A DNA stretch of 64,000 nt from Photobacterium piscicola (lineage in GTDB: Bacteria > Pseudomonadota > Gammaproteobacteria > Enterobacterales > Vibrionaceae), in assembly GCF_900166965.1 (NCBI RefSeq), contig NZ_FUZI01000007.1:1-64000 (forward strand). Direction: 5' to 3'. The position numbers were made by a program, and so were the translations under genes. How positions within the stretch are numbered: the stretch's first letter is position 1; every line of letters begins with the position of its first letter. The notes under the pieces were generated by a model, which searched no databases, had not been told where the DNA came from, and worked only from the letters and a program-made list of their open reading frames with translations. Of the stretch, positions 1-9,484 are shown piece after piece.

Positions 1-114
1 CCCGTCCGCCGCTCGTCAGCAAAGAAAGCAAGCTTTCTTTCTGTTACCGCTCGACTTGCATGTGTTAGGCCTGCCGCCAGCGTTCAATCTGAGCCATGAT
101 CAAACTCTTCAATT
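1..114 (-). rRNA. rrs: 16S ribosomal RNA, 5' end only
   Basis: Read on the minus strand, the first ~114 bases are the start of a bacterial 16S rRNA: the GAGTTTGATCATGGCTCAG universal primer site (RC of 92-110), then the conserved AACGCTGGCGGCAGGCCTAA block and the V1 helix with a GAAAGCAAGCTTTC-like stem. The rest lies outside the window. The V1 stem and flanks fit Vibrionaceae. The mature 5' end is placed by analogy with E. coli and may be off by a few bases. An open reading frame at 56-283 on the plus strand is an artefact of this gene and its leader. Confidence 0.95.
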
Positions 115-376
115 AAAGTTTTGTTGTCTCTTTCGAGACGGCTCAATGAATACTGACTTCAAAACTACCTTAGTAATTTTAAAGCTATTACCATTCCAAC
201 AGAATGGTAATGAATTGACTGTGCCAAATAACCGTAGTTATTTGTATTGGTCACTCAGTTCATTGATAAATCTTTCGACTTAACTATTCAACGAGTGCCC
301 ACACAGATTGCATGGTCAAATTGTTAAAGAACAACACTGATTTCGTTGTTAGCCAATGGCTTACTCCGTGTCAGTG
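115..376 (-). other. rRNA operon leader region
   Basis: Transcribed but non-coding leader between the rrn promoter and mature 16S. It holds a boxA antitermination site at 321-334 and AT-rich sequence that would pair or be cleaved during 16S maturation. No protein gene is credible here. The extent is inferred from the promoter at 384-411 and the 16S start. Confidence 0.75.
321..334 (-). promoter_or_regulatory. boxA antitermination site of the rrn leader
   Basis: On the minus strand this reads TTGTTCTTTAACAA, very close to the E. coli rrn boxA (TGCTCTTTAACAA), which recruits NusB/S10 and the SuhB antitermination complex. Its place between promoter and 16S is the canonical one. Confidence 0.8.
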
Positions 377-436
377 AGGTCGCATTATAGAGACTTCGAT
401 CACATTGGCAAGCGTTAATTTTCAAAAAAATAAAAA
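377..436 (-). promoter_or_regulatory. rrn core promoter with UP element
   Basis: Minus-strand TTGCCA (-35, 406-411), 16-nt spacer, perfect TATAAT (-10, 384-389), then the GC-rich discriminator GCGACCTC typical of stringently controlled stable RNA promoters. Directly upstream is an A/T tract (419-440) that fits a strong UP element. Transcription runs towards 16S at the left edge. Confidence 0.8.
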
Positions 437-449
437 AAAATGCGACCTC

Positions 450-490
450 GTACATACTATAATCAAATTTTCCAAATACGGTCTAAAAGC
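450..490 (-). promoter_or_regulatory. possible second upstream rrn promoter
   Basis: A TATAGT hexamer (456-461, minus strand) lies about 70 bases upstream of the main rrn -10, with only a weak TAGACC-like -35 at 18 nt. Tandem promoters are usual in rrn operons, but the -35 match is poor. Confidence 0.35.
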
Positions 491-511
491 CATCATTAAC
501 AGGCTTTTTTA
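485..511. terminator. possible weak hairpin, 7-bp stem with T run
   Basis: AAAAGCC (485-491) pairs with GGCTTTT (502-508) across a 10-nt loop and is followed by Ts. No plus-strand gene lies to its left inside the window; it might insulate the rrn and tsgA units. Otherwise 491-762 is AT-rich with no gene; a 9-bp inverted repeat TTTATACTA/TAGTATAAA sits at 543-573. Confidence 0.3.
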
Positions 512-762
512 TGCAGCTAGTAGAGCGGTAAAAGATTACCTATTTATACTAAAAGATAGCCATATAGTATAAACAGAACAAAAATGTCAAAATATTTACC
601 AACTAAGAATAACAAGACATAAATAACAGCAATAAATTGTTAAAAAAACTTAAATTCACACAACAAGAACAACAATAAAAACAATCAGTAATAAAAACTC
701 GACTTATAAATACTGATTATTCATATCTTATAGGTATGATAAATCCCCTTATGTCATATAAT

Positions 763-778
763 GGTGACATGTGTCACA
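763..778 (+). promoter_or_regulatory. CRP-like site upstream of tsgA
   Basis: GGTGA-N6-TCACA, one mismatch from the CRP core TGTGA-N6-TCACA, about 95 bases before the tsgA start. The position would suit class I or II activation. Not tested; pattern match only. Confidence 0.5.
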
Positions 779-873
779 AACAAAGCTAGTCCTTATGTTA
801 GGATTCAGCCCTTTCATTAATTGGCATTCCGTTTGCCTCTTTAATTATAATTGAAAGTTATACAGGATTTTCT

Positions 874-2061
874 ATGACAAACCAGAATCGCATCCTTCTG
901 ACGTGGATAAGCTTCTTATCCTATGCCCTTACTGGATCTCTGATTATCGTCACCGGTATCGTTATGGGAGATATTGCCAAATATTTTGATTTACCAATAT
1001 CGAGCATGAGTAACACGTTCACTTTTCTTAATACCGGTATTTTAATCTCTATCTTCCTTAACGTATGGTTAATGGAAATTGTGCCGCTTAAACGCCAGCT
1101 CATTTTTGGTTTCATTCTCATGCTGTTAGCAATTCTTGGTCTTATTTTTGGCCATAATCTTGCTATCTTCTCTGGCTGTATGTTTGTATTAGGTGTTGTC
1201 AGTGGTATTACCATGTCTATTGGTACTTACTTAATCACTCATATTTACGACGGCAAAGAACGCGGTTCTCGCTTACTGTTTACTGATTCATTTTTCAGTA
1301 TGGCTGGTATGATTTTCCCTGTAATTTCAGCAGCCGTACTCGCACACCACATGCAATGGTACTGGGTATATGCTGCAATCGGTATTATCTACCTTGCTAT
1401 TTTTATCCTAACATTGATGTCTACATTCCCAGTACTAGGTAAAGATGCACCTCAAGAAGCTGCAACAAATGAACCTAAAGAAAAATGGGGTGTGGCTGTA
1501 ATATTTCTAGCGATTGCCGCTTTATGTTACATCTTAGGCCAACTCGGCTTTATTTCTTGGATTCCTGAATACGCAACTCAAAAGCTAGGCCTATCTATTA
1601 GTAGCGCAAGCCAATTGGTAAGTTACTTCTGGGGTGCTTACATGATTGGTATGTGGATTTTCAGTGTATTACTGAAAAAATTCGACCTTCATTATTTTGT
1701 TGTCGTTTTATCAGGTTTAGCGACAGTACTCATGTACCTATTTAATAAAGATACAGATCCACATAATCTTATCTACATTATTTCAGCGCTTGGCTTTATC
1801 AGTAGTGCGATTTACACCACTATTATTACCTTAGGCTCACAGCAAACTAAAGTATCCTCACCAAAATTGGTTAACTTTATTCTGCTATGCGGCACGGTTG
1901 GTACAATGCTAACTTTCGTTGTAACAAGCCCTATCGTTAAAAACTATGGCACACATGCGGCTTTAGTTACCGCGAATGCGCTTTATGCTGCTGTATTTGT
2001 TATGTGTGTATTGGTTGGTTTTGTTACCAAACACCGTATCAATAGCCACGATGGTCACTAA
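874..2061 (+). CDS. tsgA: TsgA-type major facilitator transporter
   Basis: 395-residue inner-membrane MFS protein, about twelve hydrophobic segments, close to the ~393 residues of enterobacterial TsgA. The N-terminal [18 protein letters not shown] region and the conserved [16 protein letters not shown] and [12 protein letters not shown] blocks match TsgA as I remember it. In Salmonella tsgA is a tellurite/selenite-related gene whose substrate is unknown; sugar symporters of the FucP type are relatives. It is monocistronic: a terminator follows within 20 bases. A CRP-like site lies upstream, so control by carbon status is plausible. Start ATG follows an ACAGGA-like ribosome site. Family sure, substrate unknown. 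Confidence 0.88.
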   Translation: MTNQNRILLTWISFLSYALTGSLIIVTGIVMGDIAKYFDLPISSMSNTFTFLNTGILISIFLNVWLMEIVPLKRQLIFGFILMLLAILGLIFGHNLAIFSGCMFVLGVVSGITMSIGTYLITHIYDGKERGSRLLFTDSFFSMAGMIFPVISAAVLAHHMQWYWVYAAIGIIYLAIFILTLMSTFPVLGKDAPQEAATNEPKEKWGVAVIFLAIAALCYILGQLGFISWIPEYATQKLGLSISSASQLVSYFWGAYMIGMWIFSVLLKKFDLHYFVVVLSGLATVLMYLFNKDTDPHNLIYIISALGFISSAIYTTIITLGSQQTKVSSPKLVNFILLCGTVGTMLTFVVTSPIVKNYGTHAALVTANALYAAVFVMCVLVGFVTKHRINSHDGH

Positions 2062-2078
2062 TAGAAAAATAGCATAAG

Positions 2079-2106
2079 AAAAAAGCCTCATCTTGAGGCT
2101 TTTTTT
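2079..2106 (+). terminator. tsgA Rho-independent terminator
   Basis: AAAAAAGCCTCA / TGAGGCTTTTTT with a 3-nt loop and a T run, 18 bases after the tsgA stop codon. Confidence 0.9.
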
Positions 2107-2113
2107 ATAATCA

Positions 2114-2143
2114 AATAAAAGCAGTGGTAAAGCTGCTTTTATT
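2114..2143 (-). terminator. lysyl-tRNA synthetase terminator
   Basis: Perfect 11-bp stem AATAAAAGCAG / CTGCTTTTATT with an 8-nt loop, a few bases beyond the minus-strand stop at 2150. Convergent with the tsgA terminator. Confidence 0.7.
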
Positions 2144-2149
2144 CATTCA

Positions 2150-3658
2150 TTAATTATTGTTATTAGGACGCATTGATGGGAATAAAATCACATCACGAAT
2201 CGTATGTGCGTTAGTAAATAACATCACTAAGCGATCAATACCAATCCCTTCACCTGCTGTTGGCGGTAAGCCAAATTCTAGTGCTCGAATATAATCTTCG
2301 TCATACTGCATTGCTTCATCATCACCAGCGTCTTTAGCATCCATCTGGGCTTTAAAACGTGCATCTTGGTCTTGTGCATCATTAAGTTCAGAGAAGCCAT
2401 TCGCAACTTCACGACCACCAACAAAAAACTCAAACCGATCAGTTAGGAATGAATCTTCATTACTGCGACGTGCTAATGGGGAAATGTCAGCTGGGTAGCC
2501 AGTAATAAAAGTCGGTTGAATTAACTGAGGTTCAGCCGTTTCACCAAAGATTTCTTCTAATAACTGACCACAAGTCCAAAATGGTTCAACGGTTAAACCA
2601 ACTTCTCGTGCGATATCTGCCATTAGTTCACGATTCTTAACATCATCATAAGTTAATGCTTGAATACGTGCATTATCTTGAGTGTAATGTTGAATAGCAG
2701 CAAGCATCGTCATTCGAGTATAAGGTCCATTAAACTCAATAACATGCTCACCATAAGGTAATGCAGTATTGCCACAAAGATCTTTTGCAATAGTACTTAA
2801 TAAGCTTTCTGTAAAATCAATTAAGTCATTGTAATCAGAATACGCCATATAAAATTCCATCATGGTAAATTCTGGATTATGACGAGGTGATAGGCCTTCA
2901 TTACGGAAATTACGGTTAATTTCAAACACACGTTCAAAACCGCCAACAACTAAACGTTTCAAGTAAAGCTCAGGCGCGATACGAAGGTACATATCTATAT
3001 CTAACGCATTATGGTGAGTCACAAAAGGTCGAGCAGATGCACCGCCAGCAATCGGGTGCATCATGGGTGTTTCAACTTCCATAAATTGTTGTTTAATCAT
3101 GAATTGACGAATCGCAGCAACCACTTTTGAACGCATAATCATGGTATTGCGTGATTCTTCATTAATGATCAAATCAACATAGCGTTGACGGTAACGTTGT
3201 TCTTGATCCGTTAAGCCATGGTATTTTTCAGGCAATGGACGTAATGCTTTAGTCTGTAATTCATACTGATCCATATTGACATAAAGTTCACCGCGATCTG
3301 AACGGTGTAACTGGCCTTTCACGCCAATAATATCGCCAATATCTAGTCCATGATATTGTTCTTTTAATTGTTCTTGGACTTGCTTATCAGCATAAACTTG
3401 AATTCGTCCAGAGACATCTTGTAATACAAGGAATGGGCCTCGTTTAGCCATAATACGGCCAGCAACCGCTGTTGTATAAGTGGTATTAATTAAATCTTCC
3501 TTTGATTTATTTTCATACTCACAGATCAAATCACGGGCTAATTTCAAGCGACGAAAAGTATTAGGGTGACCATTAGCTTTGCTTGATTTACGAATATGAT
3601 CAAGTTTTGCGCGACGTTCAGCAATCAGCCTGTTTTCATCAACTTCAGTGTCTAACAT
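2150..3658 (-). CDS. lysS: lysyl-tRNA synthetase, class II
   Basis: 502 residues, usual length (~505). Charges tRNA-Lys with lysine in the cytosol. An OB-fold anticodon-binding domain fills roughly residues 60-150 and the class IIb catalytic core the rest: motif 2 [15 protein letters not shown]...RHNPEF and motif 3 [11 protein letters not shown] near the C terminus. Start ATG has an AGAAGGT ribosome site. It stands alone, not behind prfB as in many gammaproteobacteria, and instead lies beside cadCBA. In E. coli the stress-induced second copy lysU sits near cadBA, so this may be a lysU-type paralogue; whether another lysS exists cannot be seen here. Confidence 0.95.
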   Translation of the reverse strand: MLDTEVDENRLIAERRAKLDHIRKSSKANGHPNTFRRLKLARDLICEYENKSKEDLINTTYTTAVAGRIMAKRGPFLVLQDVSGRIQVYADKQVQEQLKEQYHGLDIGDIIGVKGQLHRSDRGELYVNMDQYELQTKALRPLPEKYHGLTDQEQRYRQRYVDLIINEESRNTMIMRSKVVAAIRQFMIKQQFMEVETPMMHPIAGGASARPFVTHHNALDIDMYLRIAPELYLKRLVVGGFERVFEINRNFRNEGLSPRHNPEFTMMEFYMAYSDYNDLIDFTESLLSTIAKDLCGNTALPYGEHVIEFNGPYTRMTMLAAIQHYTQDNARIQALTYDDVKNRELMADIAREVGLTVEPFWTCGQLLEEIFGETAEPQLIQPTFITGYPADISPLARRSNEDSFLTDRFEFFVGGREVANGFSELNDAQDQDARFKAQMDAKDAGDDEAMQYDEDYIRALEFGLPPTAGEGIGIDRLVMLFTNAHTIRDVILFPSMRPNNNN

Positions 3659-3950
3659 GATATTACCTTCTTCTATTAATCGTTTTATAAAAAAATCTAG
3701 GTAATCGAATATTTATTTAAAAAAATCATATTTATAATTCAATTACTGGCTTTCTTTAAAATAAATAACCACAGAATAAAAAACGTGATCAACCTCACAA
3801 AATATCGGAATTTGAATAATTATTTAAAATTTACAGTTATAAATGAAATATGAAATTACAGTTAACGCTAGAATAAAAAATTCCATCTATATATAAAAGC
3901 AAATAATATAGAATTAATCTCATCATAATAATTAATAGAATTAAAACCAA
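3659..3950. promoter_or_regulatory. divergent lysS / cadC control region
   Basis: Very AT-rich 292-base gap between two divergent genes; no ORF of interest. It must hold both promoters. A CRP-like sequence CGTGA-N6-TCACA (one mismatch) lies at 3784-3799. I cannot assign -10/-35 boxes safely because the whole stretch is A/T. Confidence 0.5.
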
Positions 3951-5417
3951 ATGGCTTGGGTAAATTATAAAATTAATAACTGGTTATTAATTACAACAGA
4001 AAATTGTTTATATAAATCAGGAAAAAATTATATTCTCGAACCTAGAATAACTAAGCTATTAGCTTTTTTATCCCAGCATCAAGGTATTGTATTCACACGA
4101 GATGAATTAATTGAAAATGTTTGGGATGGTGCTGTTGTTAGTGAGCAAGTAGTAACACAATCTATTTTTGAATTACGAAAAACACTAAAAAAAATGGATG
4201 AAGACCATTGGATTATAACCATCCCTAAACGAGGTTATAAACTTGATATCGACGTACAACAAATATATGTCGATCCCAATACAGGCTTTAAGTTAGAGGA
4301 ATTTCATTCTTCACATGAACATACCAATGATACTTCAATACAAGCATCATTTCCCGCAGGGCCAATGACACGTGCGTTTAATGAAACGTCAAAAGACGCC
4401 CCATCGATCACAGTAACTCATTCAAATACTATCAAATGGAATCATTGGTTCTTTGATTTCTGCATTTTAACTATGCTTTTGATAACTATAATTTTTATAA
4501 GCTGGAGCAACGAAAAGGTTATTCTTCCTATCGCTGTATTAAATCCGCGCTTAATTCATATTGAATCCCCTCCGCAATCACCGACAAATCAATTGAATTC
4601 AATCGCAAACATAATAAAAGATTCACTATTTGCCTCAACAAACTATATCAGCAGTTTTAGTGCTCAACCTACTGCGGGTAAAACTCTCTCTTTATATATA
4701 AATCAACAACACCAACTGCACATTGAATTATTTAACAACATTTCAAAAACAATCATGTTACAAAAAAATATTCATATCGATCGTAATAATGCTTATATCG
4801 TAATTGATAAACTACTCAATGAATTAATACAGTCATTAAATTATAATCATAAAAATACCAACAATAGACTTAACTTAACGAATGCTAATACGTTATATGG
4901 CTATCTGGCGCTGCCCAATGCTATAAATAATAATGGTGACGCAAATATAAGTTACATTAAAAGCATAAATGAACTTATTAAAGATGCCCCTAATAATAGC
5001 TATTTATTAGCAAAGCGATACCTTGCTTATTCAATTATGCTAACTATCAATAATAAAATAACATCCATGCCTACGTTAATGAATTATGGCAAAGAATTAG
5101 AAAAAAGTATTACCAACCCTTCTCAATTTATCTCTAGTGAAATATATGATGCGTTAGCACTAAATAATCTTTATCAAGGCGATCTAATTGCTTCTGAACA
5201 TTATCTATCACTTGCGGCATTGCAATCTAAACAAAATACAGCATTACGTTATATTTTATTAGGAAAAATAAGCCAACTAACACATAAACAAAAACAAGCT
5301 AACGAATACTATAGTATGGCTTTATATTTAGATCCCTCGCAAGAAACTCAGCAGCTCTGTGAGAAATTGGTTTTTATATCACAAATAAACGCTTCTGAAT
5401 CCACACCGCCACATTAA
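3951..5417 (+). CDS. cadC: CadC-like membrane-bound transcriptional activator
   Basis: 488 residues. Residues ~8-105 form an OmpR-type winged-helix DNA-binding domain (LEPRITKLLAFL, FTRDELIENVWDG, RKTLKK, PKRGYKL). A linker leads to one membrane segment at ~164-185, then a ~300-residue periplasmic domain with a helical TPR-like C-terminal half (YILLGKISQLTHKQKQANEYY). This is the ToxR/CadC architecture, and cadBA follows directly, so it should activate cadBA at low pH with lysine. Unlike E. coli CadC, the periplasmic part has only one cysteine (near residue 470), so the pH-linked disulfide of the E. coli protein cannot form. Unusually AT-rich. Confidence 0.88.
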   Translation: MAWVNYKINNWLLITTENCLYKSGKNYILEPRITKLLAFLSQHQGIVFTRDELIENVWDGAVVSEQVVTQSIFELRKTLKKMDEDHWIITIPKRGYKLDIDVQQIYVDPNTGFKLEEFHSSHEHTNDTSIQASFPAGPMTRAFNETSKDAPSITVTHSNTIKWNHWFFDFCILTMLLITIIFISWSNEKVILPIAVLNPRLIHIESPPQSPTNQLNSIANIIKDSLFASTNYISSFSAQPTAGKTLSLYINQQHQLHIELFNNISKTIMLQKNIHIDRNNAYIVIDKLLNELIQSLNYNHKNTNNRLNLTNANTLYGYLALPNAINNNGDANISYIKSINELIKDAPNNSYLLAKRYLAYSIMLTINNKITSMPTLMNYGKELEKSITNPSQFISSEIYDALALNNLYQGDLIASEHYLSLAALQSKQNTALRYILLGKISQLTHKQKQANEYYSMALYLDPSQETQQLCEKLVFISQINASESTPPH

Positions 5418-5884
5418 AGTTAACACCTCTATATCGTCTTTTAATCAATATGACACGCAATTCAGCGACCAAGAATAATCGATTGAAGACGTCATTTTAG
5501 TGTCTCTATTTTCTTATTGCGTTGCTCTTATGGTGATACTTTTTAAGTCATGATGACATTCGTTAAAGGCTTATATTAATGATAACTCAATCCTTATATG
5601 AATTATGAAGCGACCTTTATTTAATTGATAAATAAATTATTTTTTCACACCACTTTTAAGTTACTGATTAACAAGGAAACAAAAATAAAATAAGTTAAAA
5701 AAAACCAAAATTATTATTTTTCAATCTTTGAGTAGAAGGTTATTTAATTAACTTTTCTATCTGCTGTAGATTAATTCGCAATTACTCGTCATTGATAATA
5801 ACTATAGCAATCAACCAGTATTATCTCTGCCGTTAAATATGTTTAACCACTTGAAATATAATTATATTTTTTGGAGATTGTTGC
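5418..5884 (+). promoter_or_regulatory. cadC-cadBA intergenic region
   Basis: 467 bases with no gene. It should contain the cadBA promoter and the CadC binding sites, and is dominated by A/T tracts (5636-5760), as is known for the CadC/H-NS controlled region in E. coli. I found no clear Rho-independent terminator for cadC and no unambiguous promoter hexamers. The cadB ribosome site TTGGAG is at 5871-5876. Confidence 0.55.
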
Positions 5885-7237
5885 ATGTCATCCGATACGT
5901 CAAAAAAAATAGGCTTAATAGCCTGTACTGGTGTTGTAGCCGGTAACATGATGGGTAGTGGTATTGCTCTGTTACCCTCGACATTAGCAAAAGTAGGTTC
6001 TATATCTATTTATAGCTGGATTATTTGTTTAATTGGCGCGTTATCATTAGCTTTTGTTTACGCTCGCTTAGCAACGAATAACCCACAAGAAGGTGGCCCA
6101 ATTGCATACGCTGGTGAAGTTTCTCCTGCCTTTGGTTTTCAAACAGGTGTGCTTTATTACCATGCTAACTGGATTGGTAACCTTGCGATTGCAATCACTG
6201 GGGTATCATACCTTTCTGTGTTCTTCCCAATTTTGAATAACACTATTCCAGCAGCTATCGCGACTATTGCTTCAGTATGGATTTTCACCATTATTAACCT
6301 GCTTGGTGGTTCATGGGTAAGCCGCTTATGTACACTGGGTTTAGTCCTTATTCTTGTTCCTATCGTTGGTACTGCTGTTGTAGGTTGGGGGCATTTTGAT
6401 GCAACGACTTACATGCAAAACTGGAATACATCACACAGCTCAAACTCTCATGCGATAGTCAGTGCTGTATTGATAACTCTATGGTCATTTGTGGGTGTTG
6501 AATCAGCAGCGGTATCTTCTGGTATGGTAAAAAACCCGAAGAAAACCGTACCACTAGCAACCTTACTCGGTACGATTATTGCCGGTGTTATCTATATTCT
6601 ATCAACCCAAGTTATTGCTGGTATGTTCCCAGCCTCTGAAGTTGCAGCTTCTGGTGCGCCATTTGCACTCGCTACGACAGCAATCTTCGGTGCTTGGACC
6701 GCGCCATTTGTTGCAGCATTTACCGCTTTAGCGTGCTTTACATCTCTAGGTTCTTGGATGATGTTGGTCGGTGAGGCTGGCAAACGTGCAGCTCGTGACG
6801 GTAACTTCCCCGCTGTTTTTGGTGAAACTGATAAAAATGGCGTTGCTAAAAAAGGCTTAGTTCTTGCGTCTATCATGATGACAATTCTTATGATTGTTAT
6901 CACGCTATTTAGCTCAAGTGACAGCCATGCATCTAACCTATTTGATATTTTAACGTCAGATGCTGTGCTATTAACTATGCTGCCTTACTTCTACTCAGCG
7001 GTTAACTTAATTCGTTATGAAGGTATGACAACGCGCAATGTGTTTGTGATGTTATTTGCAGGTGTCGCATGTATCTTCTGCTTTATCGCCCTTATTGGTG
7101 CCGATCCATCTGCATTAGCTGCAACTTTCGTTGTTTCACTAGCCATCTTCATGTTCTACGCTCGTAAGCTTGGCTTCCGTCAACACTTACAACTAGAACA
7201 ACAAGAACAGGCGAATAAAGTCGCACAATCTCACTAA
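5885..7237 (+). CDS. cadB: cadaverine/lysine antiporter
   Basis: 450-residue inner-membrane APC-superfamily exchanger with about twelve membrane segments; E. coli CadB has 444. The first segment carries the family substrate loop GNMMGSGIALLPSTLAKVG, and ITLWSFVGVESAAVSSGMVKNP is the conserved middle segment. It imports lysine and exports cadaverine made by CadA, removing protonated amine from the cell. ATG start follows GGAG with 8-nt spacing. First gene of a two-gene operon with cadA, 88 bases downstream. Basic amino acid specificity is supported by the neighbour, not by sequence alone. Confidence 0.95.
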   Translation: MSSDTSKKIGLIACTGVVAGNMMGSGIALLPSTLAKVGSISIYSWIICLIGALSLAFVYARLATNNPQEGGPIAYAGEVSPAFGFQTGVLYYHANWIGNLAIAITGVSYLSVFFPILNNTIPAAIATIASVWIFTIINLLGGSWVSRLCTLGLVLILVPIVGTAVVGWGHFDATTYMQNWNTSHSSNSHAIVSAVLITLWSFVGVESAAVSSGMVKNPKKTVPLATLLGTIIAGVIYILSTQVIAGMFPASEVAASGAPFALATTAIFGAWTAPFVAAFTALACFTSLGSWMMLVGEAGKRAARDGNFPAVFGETDKNGVAKKGLVLASIMMTILMIVITLFSSSDSHASNLFDILTSDAVLLTMLPYFYSAVNLIRYEGMTTRNVFVMLFAGVACIFCFIALIGADPSALAATFVVSLAIFMFYARKLGFRQHLQLEQQEQANKVAQSH

Positions 7238-7260
7238 ATATCGAACCTCATAATATTATC

Positions 7261-7302
7261 AAGGCGCACAATTACACCTCCCTAATTGGAGTGGTGCGCC
7301 TT
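7261..7302 (+). other. intercistronic hairpin between cadB and cadA
   Basis: A 9-bp perfect stem AAGGCGCAC (7261-7269) / GTGCGCCTT (7294-7302) with an inner CTCC/GGAG stem. It ends ~10 bases before the cadA ribosome site and has no long T run, so it looks like an mRNA stability, processing or partial-attenuation element rather than a full terminator. Confidence 0.65.
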
Positions 7303-7325
7303 TGCTTACCCTGGAGATATTCAAA

Positions 7326-9458
7326 ATGAATACCATTGCAATATTAAATAATTTAGGCGTATTCTTCAAAAAATACCCAGTACAAGAATTAGAACAAGCA
7401 CTAGCTACTCGCGGTTATAAAGTCGTTTATCCTGTTGATGATAAAGATTTAATGAAGCTACTTGAAATGAACCCACGTATCAGTGGTGTGATTTTTGACT
7501 GGGATACTTACTCATTAGACTTATGCCAACAAATTAATCAAATTAACGAAAAACTACCGCTATATGCCTTTGCTAACGAGCATTCAACACTCGATATTAA
7601 CTTAGCAGATCTTCGCTTAAATATTTACTTCTTTGAATATTGCCTTGGTAGTGCTTCTGATATTGCGCATAAAATTGAGCAAGCAACAGAAGACTACAAA
7701 GACAGTATTCTACCGCCGTTAACCAAAGCATTATTTAACTACGTTGATGAAGCTAAATATACGTTCTGTACTCCGGGTCACATGTCAGGTACAGCATTTA
7801 ATAAAAGCCCTGTAGGTAGTATTTTCTACGATTTCTACGGTGCAAATACATTTAAAGCAGATATTTCAATCTCAATGCCTGAACTTGGCTCATTGTTAGA
7901 TCACTCAGGTCCTCACAAAGAAGCTGAAGAATATATTGCACGTACGTTTAACGCTGATCGTTCTTACATTGTGACTAACGGTACTTCAACAGCGAATAAA
8001 ATTGTTGGTATGTTCTCAGCACCAGCAGGTAGCACAGTACTGATTGACCGTAACTGTCATAAATCATTAACTCATATGATGATGATGACCGATGTTGTGC
8101 CAATTTATTTCCGTCCTACACGTAATGCTTACGGTATTTTAGGTGGTATTCCTAAGAGTGAATTTAGCCGTGAAGTGATTGCTGAAAAAGTGGCTAACAC
8201 TCCTGGTGCAACTAAACCTGGCTATGCGGTTATTACAAACTCAACTTATGACGGTTTGTTCTATAACACCCAATTTATCAAAGAATCATTGGATACTAAG
8301 TTCATTCACTTTGACAGTGCTTGGGTGCCTTACACTAACTTTAACCCTATTTACGAAGGTAAGTGTGGTATGAGTGGTGAAGCAATGCCGGGTAAAGTGT
8401 TCTATGAAACCCAATCAACCCATAAATTATTAGCGGCATTCTCACAAGCATCAATGATCCATGTAAAAGGCCAATTAGAAGAAGAATCTTTCAACGAAGC
8501 CTTTATGATGCATACTTCAACCTCACCACAATACGGTATTGTGGCGTCAGCTGAAATTTCTGCAGCAATGATGCACGGCAACGCTGGTCGTCGTTTAATT
8601 CAAGATTCTATTGATCGCGCAATTCGTTTCCGTAAAGAAATCAAAAAACTACGCTCAGAATGTGACGGGTGGTTCTTTGATGTATGGCAACCTGAGAACA
8701 TCGATACCACTGAATGTTGGAACCTAAAGCCCAATGAAAAATGGCATGGCTTCAAGAATATCGATGAAGATCATATGTTCCTTGATCCAATCAAGATCAC
8801 CCTACTAACACCGGGAATGAACGAAGATGGTGAGCTGTTAACATCAGGTATTCCAGCGTCTATCGTAGCTAAGTTCCTTGATCAACACGGTATTGTCGTA
8901 GAAAAAACGGGTCCATACAGCCTATTATTCTTGTTCTCTATCGGTATAGATAAGCCAAAAGCAATGCAACTATTGCGTGCACTTACTGAGTTTAAACGTG
9001 GTTATGATCGTAATATGACCATCAAGTCATTCTTACCATCACTATTTAAAGAAGATCCTCAATTCTACGCTAATATGCGTGTCCAAGATCTGGCTCAAAG
9101 TATTCACGATCTAACAGTGAAATACCAATTACCAGAGCTAATGTACAAAGCATTTGATGTGCTACCAGAAATGAAGATGACACCACATGCTGCATGGCAA
9201 CAAGAGTTACGTGGTGAAGTGCGTGAAATACCATTATCTGAAATGGTAAACGAAATCAGTGCCAATATGATCTTACCTTATCCTCCAGGTGTGCCTGTAG
9301 TACTTCCTGGTGAAATGGTAACAGAGCAATCTCGCCCAGTATTAGATTTCCTTGAAATGCTATGTGAAATTGGTAATCACTTCCCAGGCTTTGAAACTGA
9401 CATTCACGGTGTTTACAACGTTGATGGTGTTTACAAAGTAAAAGTGATCAAACAATAA
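7326..9458 (+). CDS. cadA: inducible lysine decarboxylase
   Basis: 710 residues from ATG 7326 (GGAG 9 nt upstream); a TTG eight codons earlier has no ribosome site. Cytosolic PLP enzyme of the ornithine/lysine/arginine decarboxylase group: lysine to cadaverine plus CO2, using one proton. N-terminal wing domain ~1-130, PLP core with the Schiff-base lysine K367 in ETQSTHKLLAAFSQ, same number as in E. coli LdcI, C-terminal domain with EKTGPYSLLFLFSIG. Arg97 and Arg206, which bind ppGpp in the E. coli enzyme, are both present, suggesting stringent inhibition is kept. Operon with cadB; strong terminator follows. Confidence 0.97.
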   Translation: MNTIAILNNLGVFFKKYPVQELEQALATRGYKVVYPVDDKDLMKLLEMNPRISGVIFDWDTYSLDLCQQINQINEKLPLYAFANEHSTLDINLADLRLNIYFFEYCLGSASDIAHKIEQATEDYKDSILPPLTKALFNYVDEAKYTFCTPGHMSGTAFNKSPVGSIFYDFYGANTFKADISISMPELGSLLDHSGPHKEAEEYIARTFNADRSYIVTNGTSTANKIVGMFSAPAGSTVLIDRNCHKSLTHMMMMTDVVPIYFRPTRNAYGILGGIPKSEFSREVIAEKVANTPGATKPGYAVITNSTYDGLFYNTQFIKESLDTKFIHFDSAWVPYTNFNPIYEGKCGMSGEAMPGKVFYETQSTHKLLAAFSQASMIHVKGQLEEESFNEAFMMHTSTSPQYGIVASAEISAAMMHGNAGRRLIQDSIDRAIRFRKEIKKLRSECDGWFFDVWQPENIDTTECWNLKPNEKWHGFKNIDEDHMFLDPIKITLLTPGMNEDGELLTSGIPASIVAKFLDQHGIVVEKTGPYSLLFLFSIGIDKPKAMQLLRALTEFKRGYDRNMTIKSFLPSLFKEDPQFYANMRVQDLAQSIHDLTVKYQLPELMYKAFDVLPEMKMTPHAAWQQELRGEVREIPLSEMVNEISANMILPYPPGVPVVLPGEMVTEQSRPVLDFLEMLCEIGNHFPGFETDIHGVYNVDGVYKVKVIKQ

Positions 9459-9484
9459 TATCGATTATTGATACGACGATTATT

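Noticed and set aside
56-283. 75-codon open frame at the left edge
   Set aside because: It is antisense to the 16S rRNA 5' end and its leader; no ribosome site or protein motif.
7302-7325. Longer CadA start at TTG 7302
   Set aside because: It overlaps the intercistronic hairpin, has no ribosome site, and ATG 7326 has GGAG at 9 nt and matches the E. coli N terminus.
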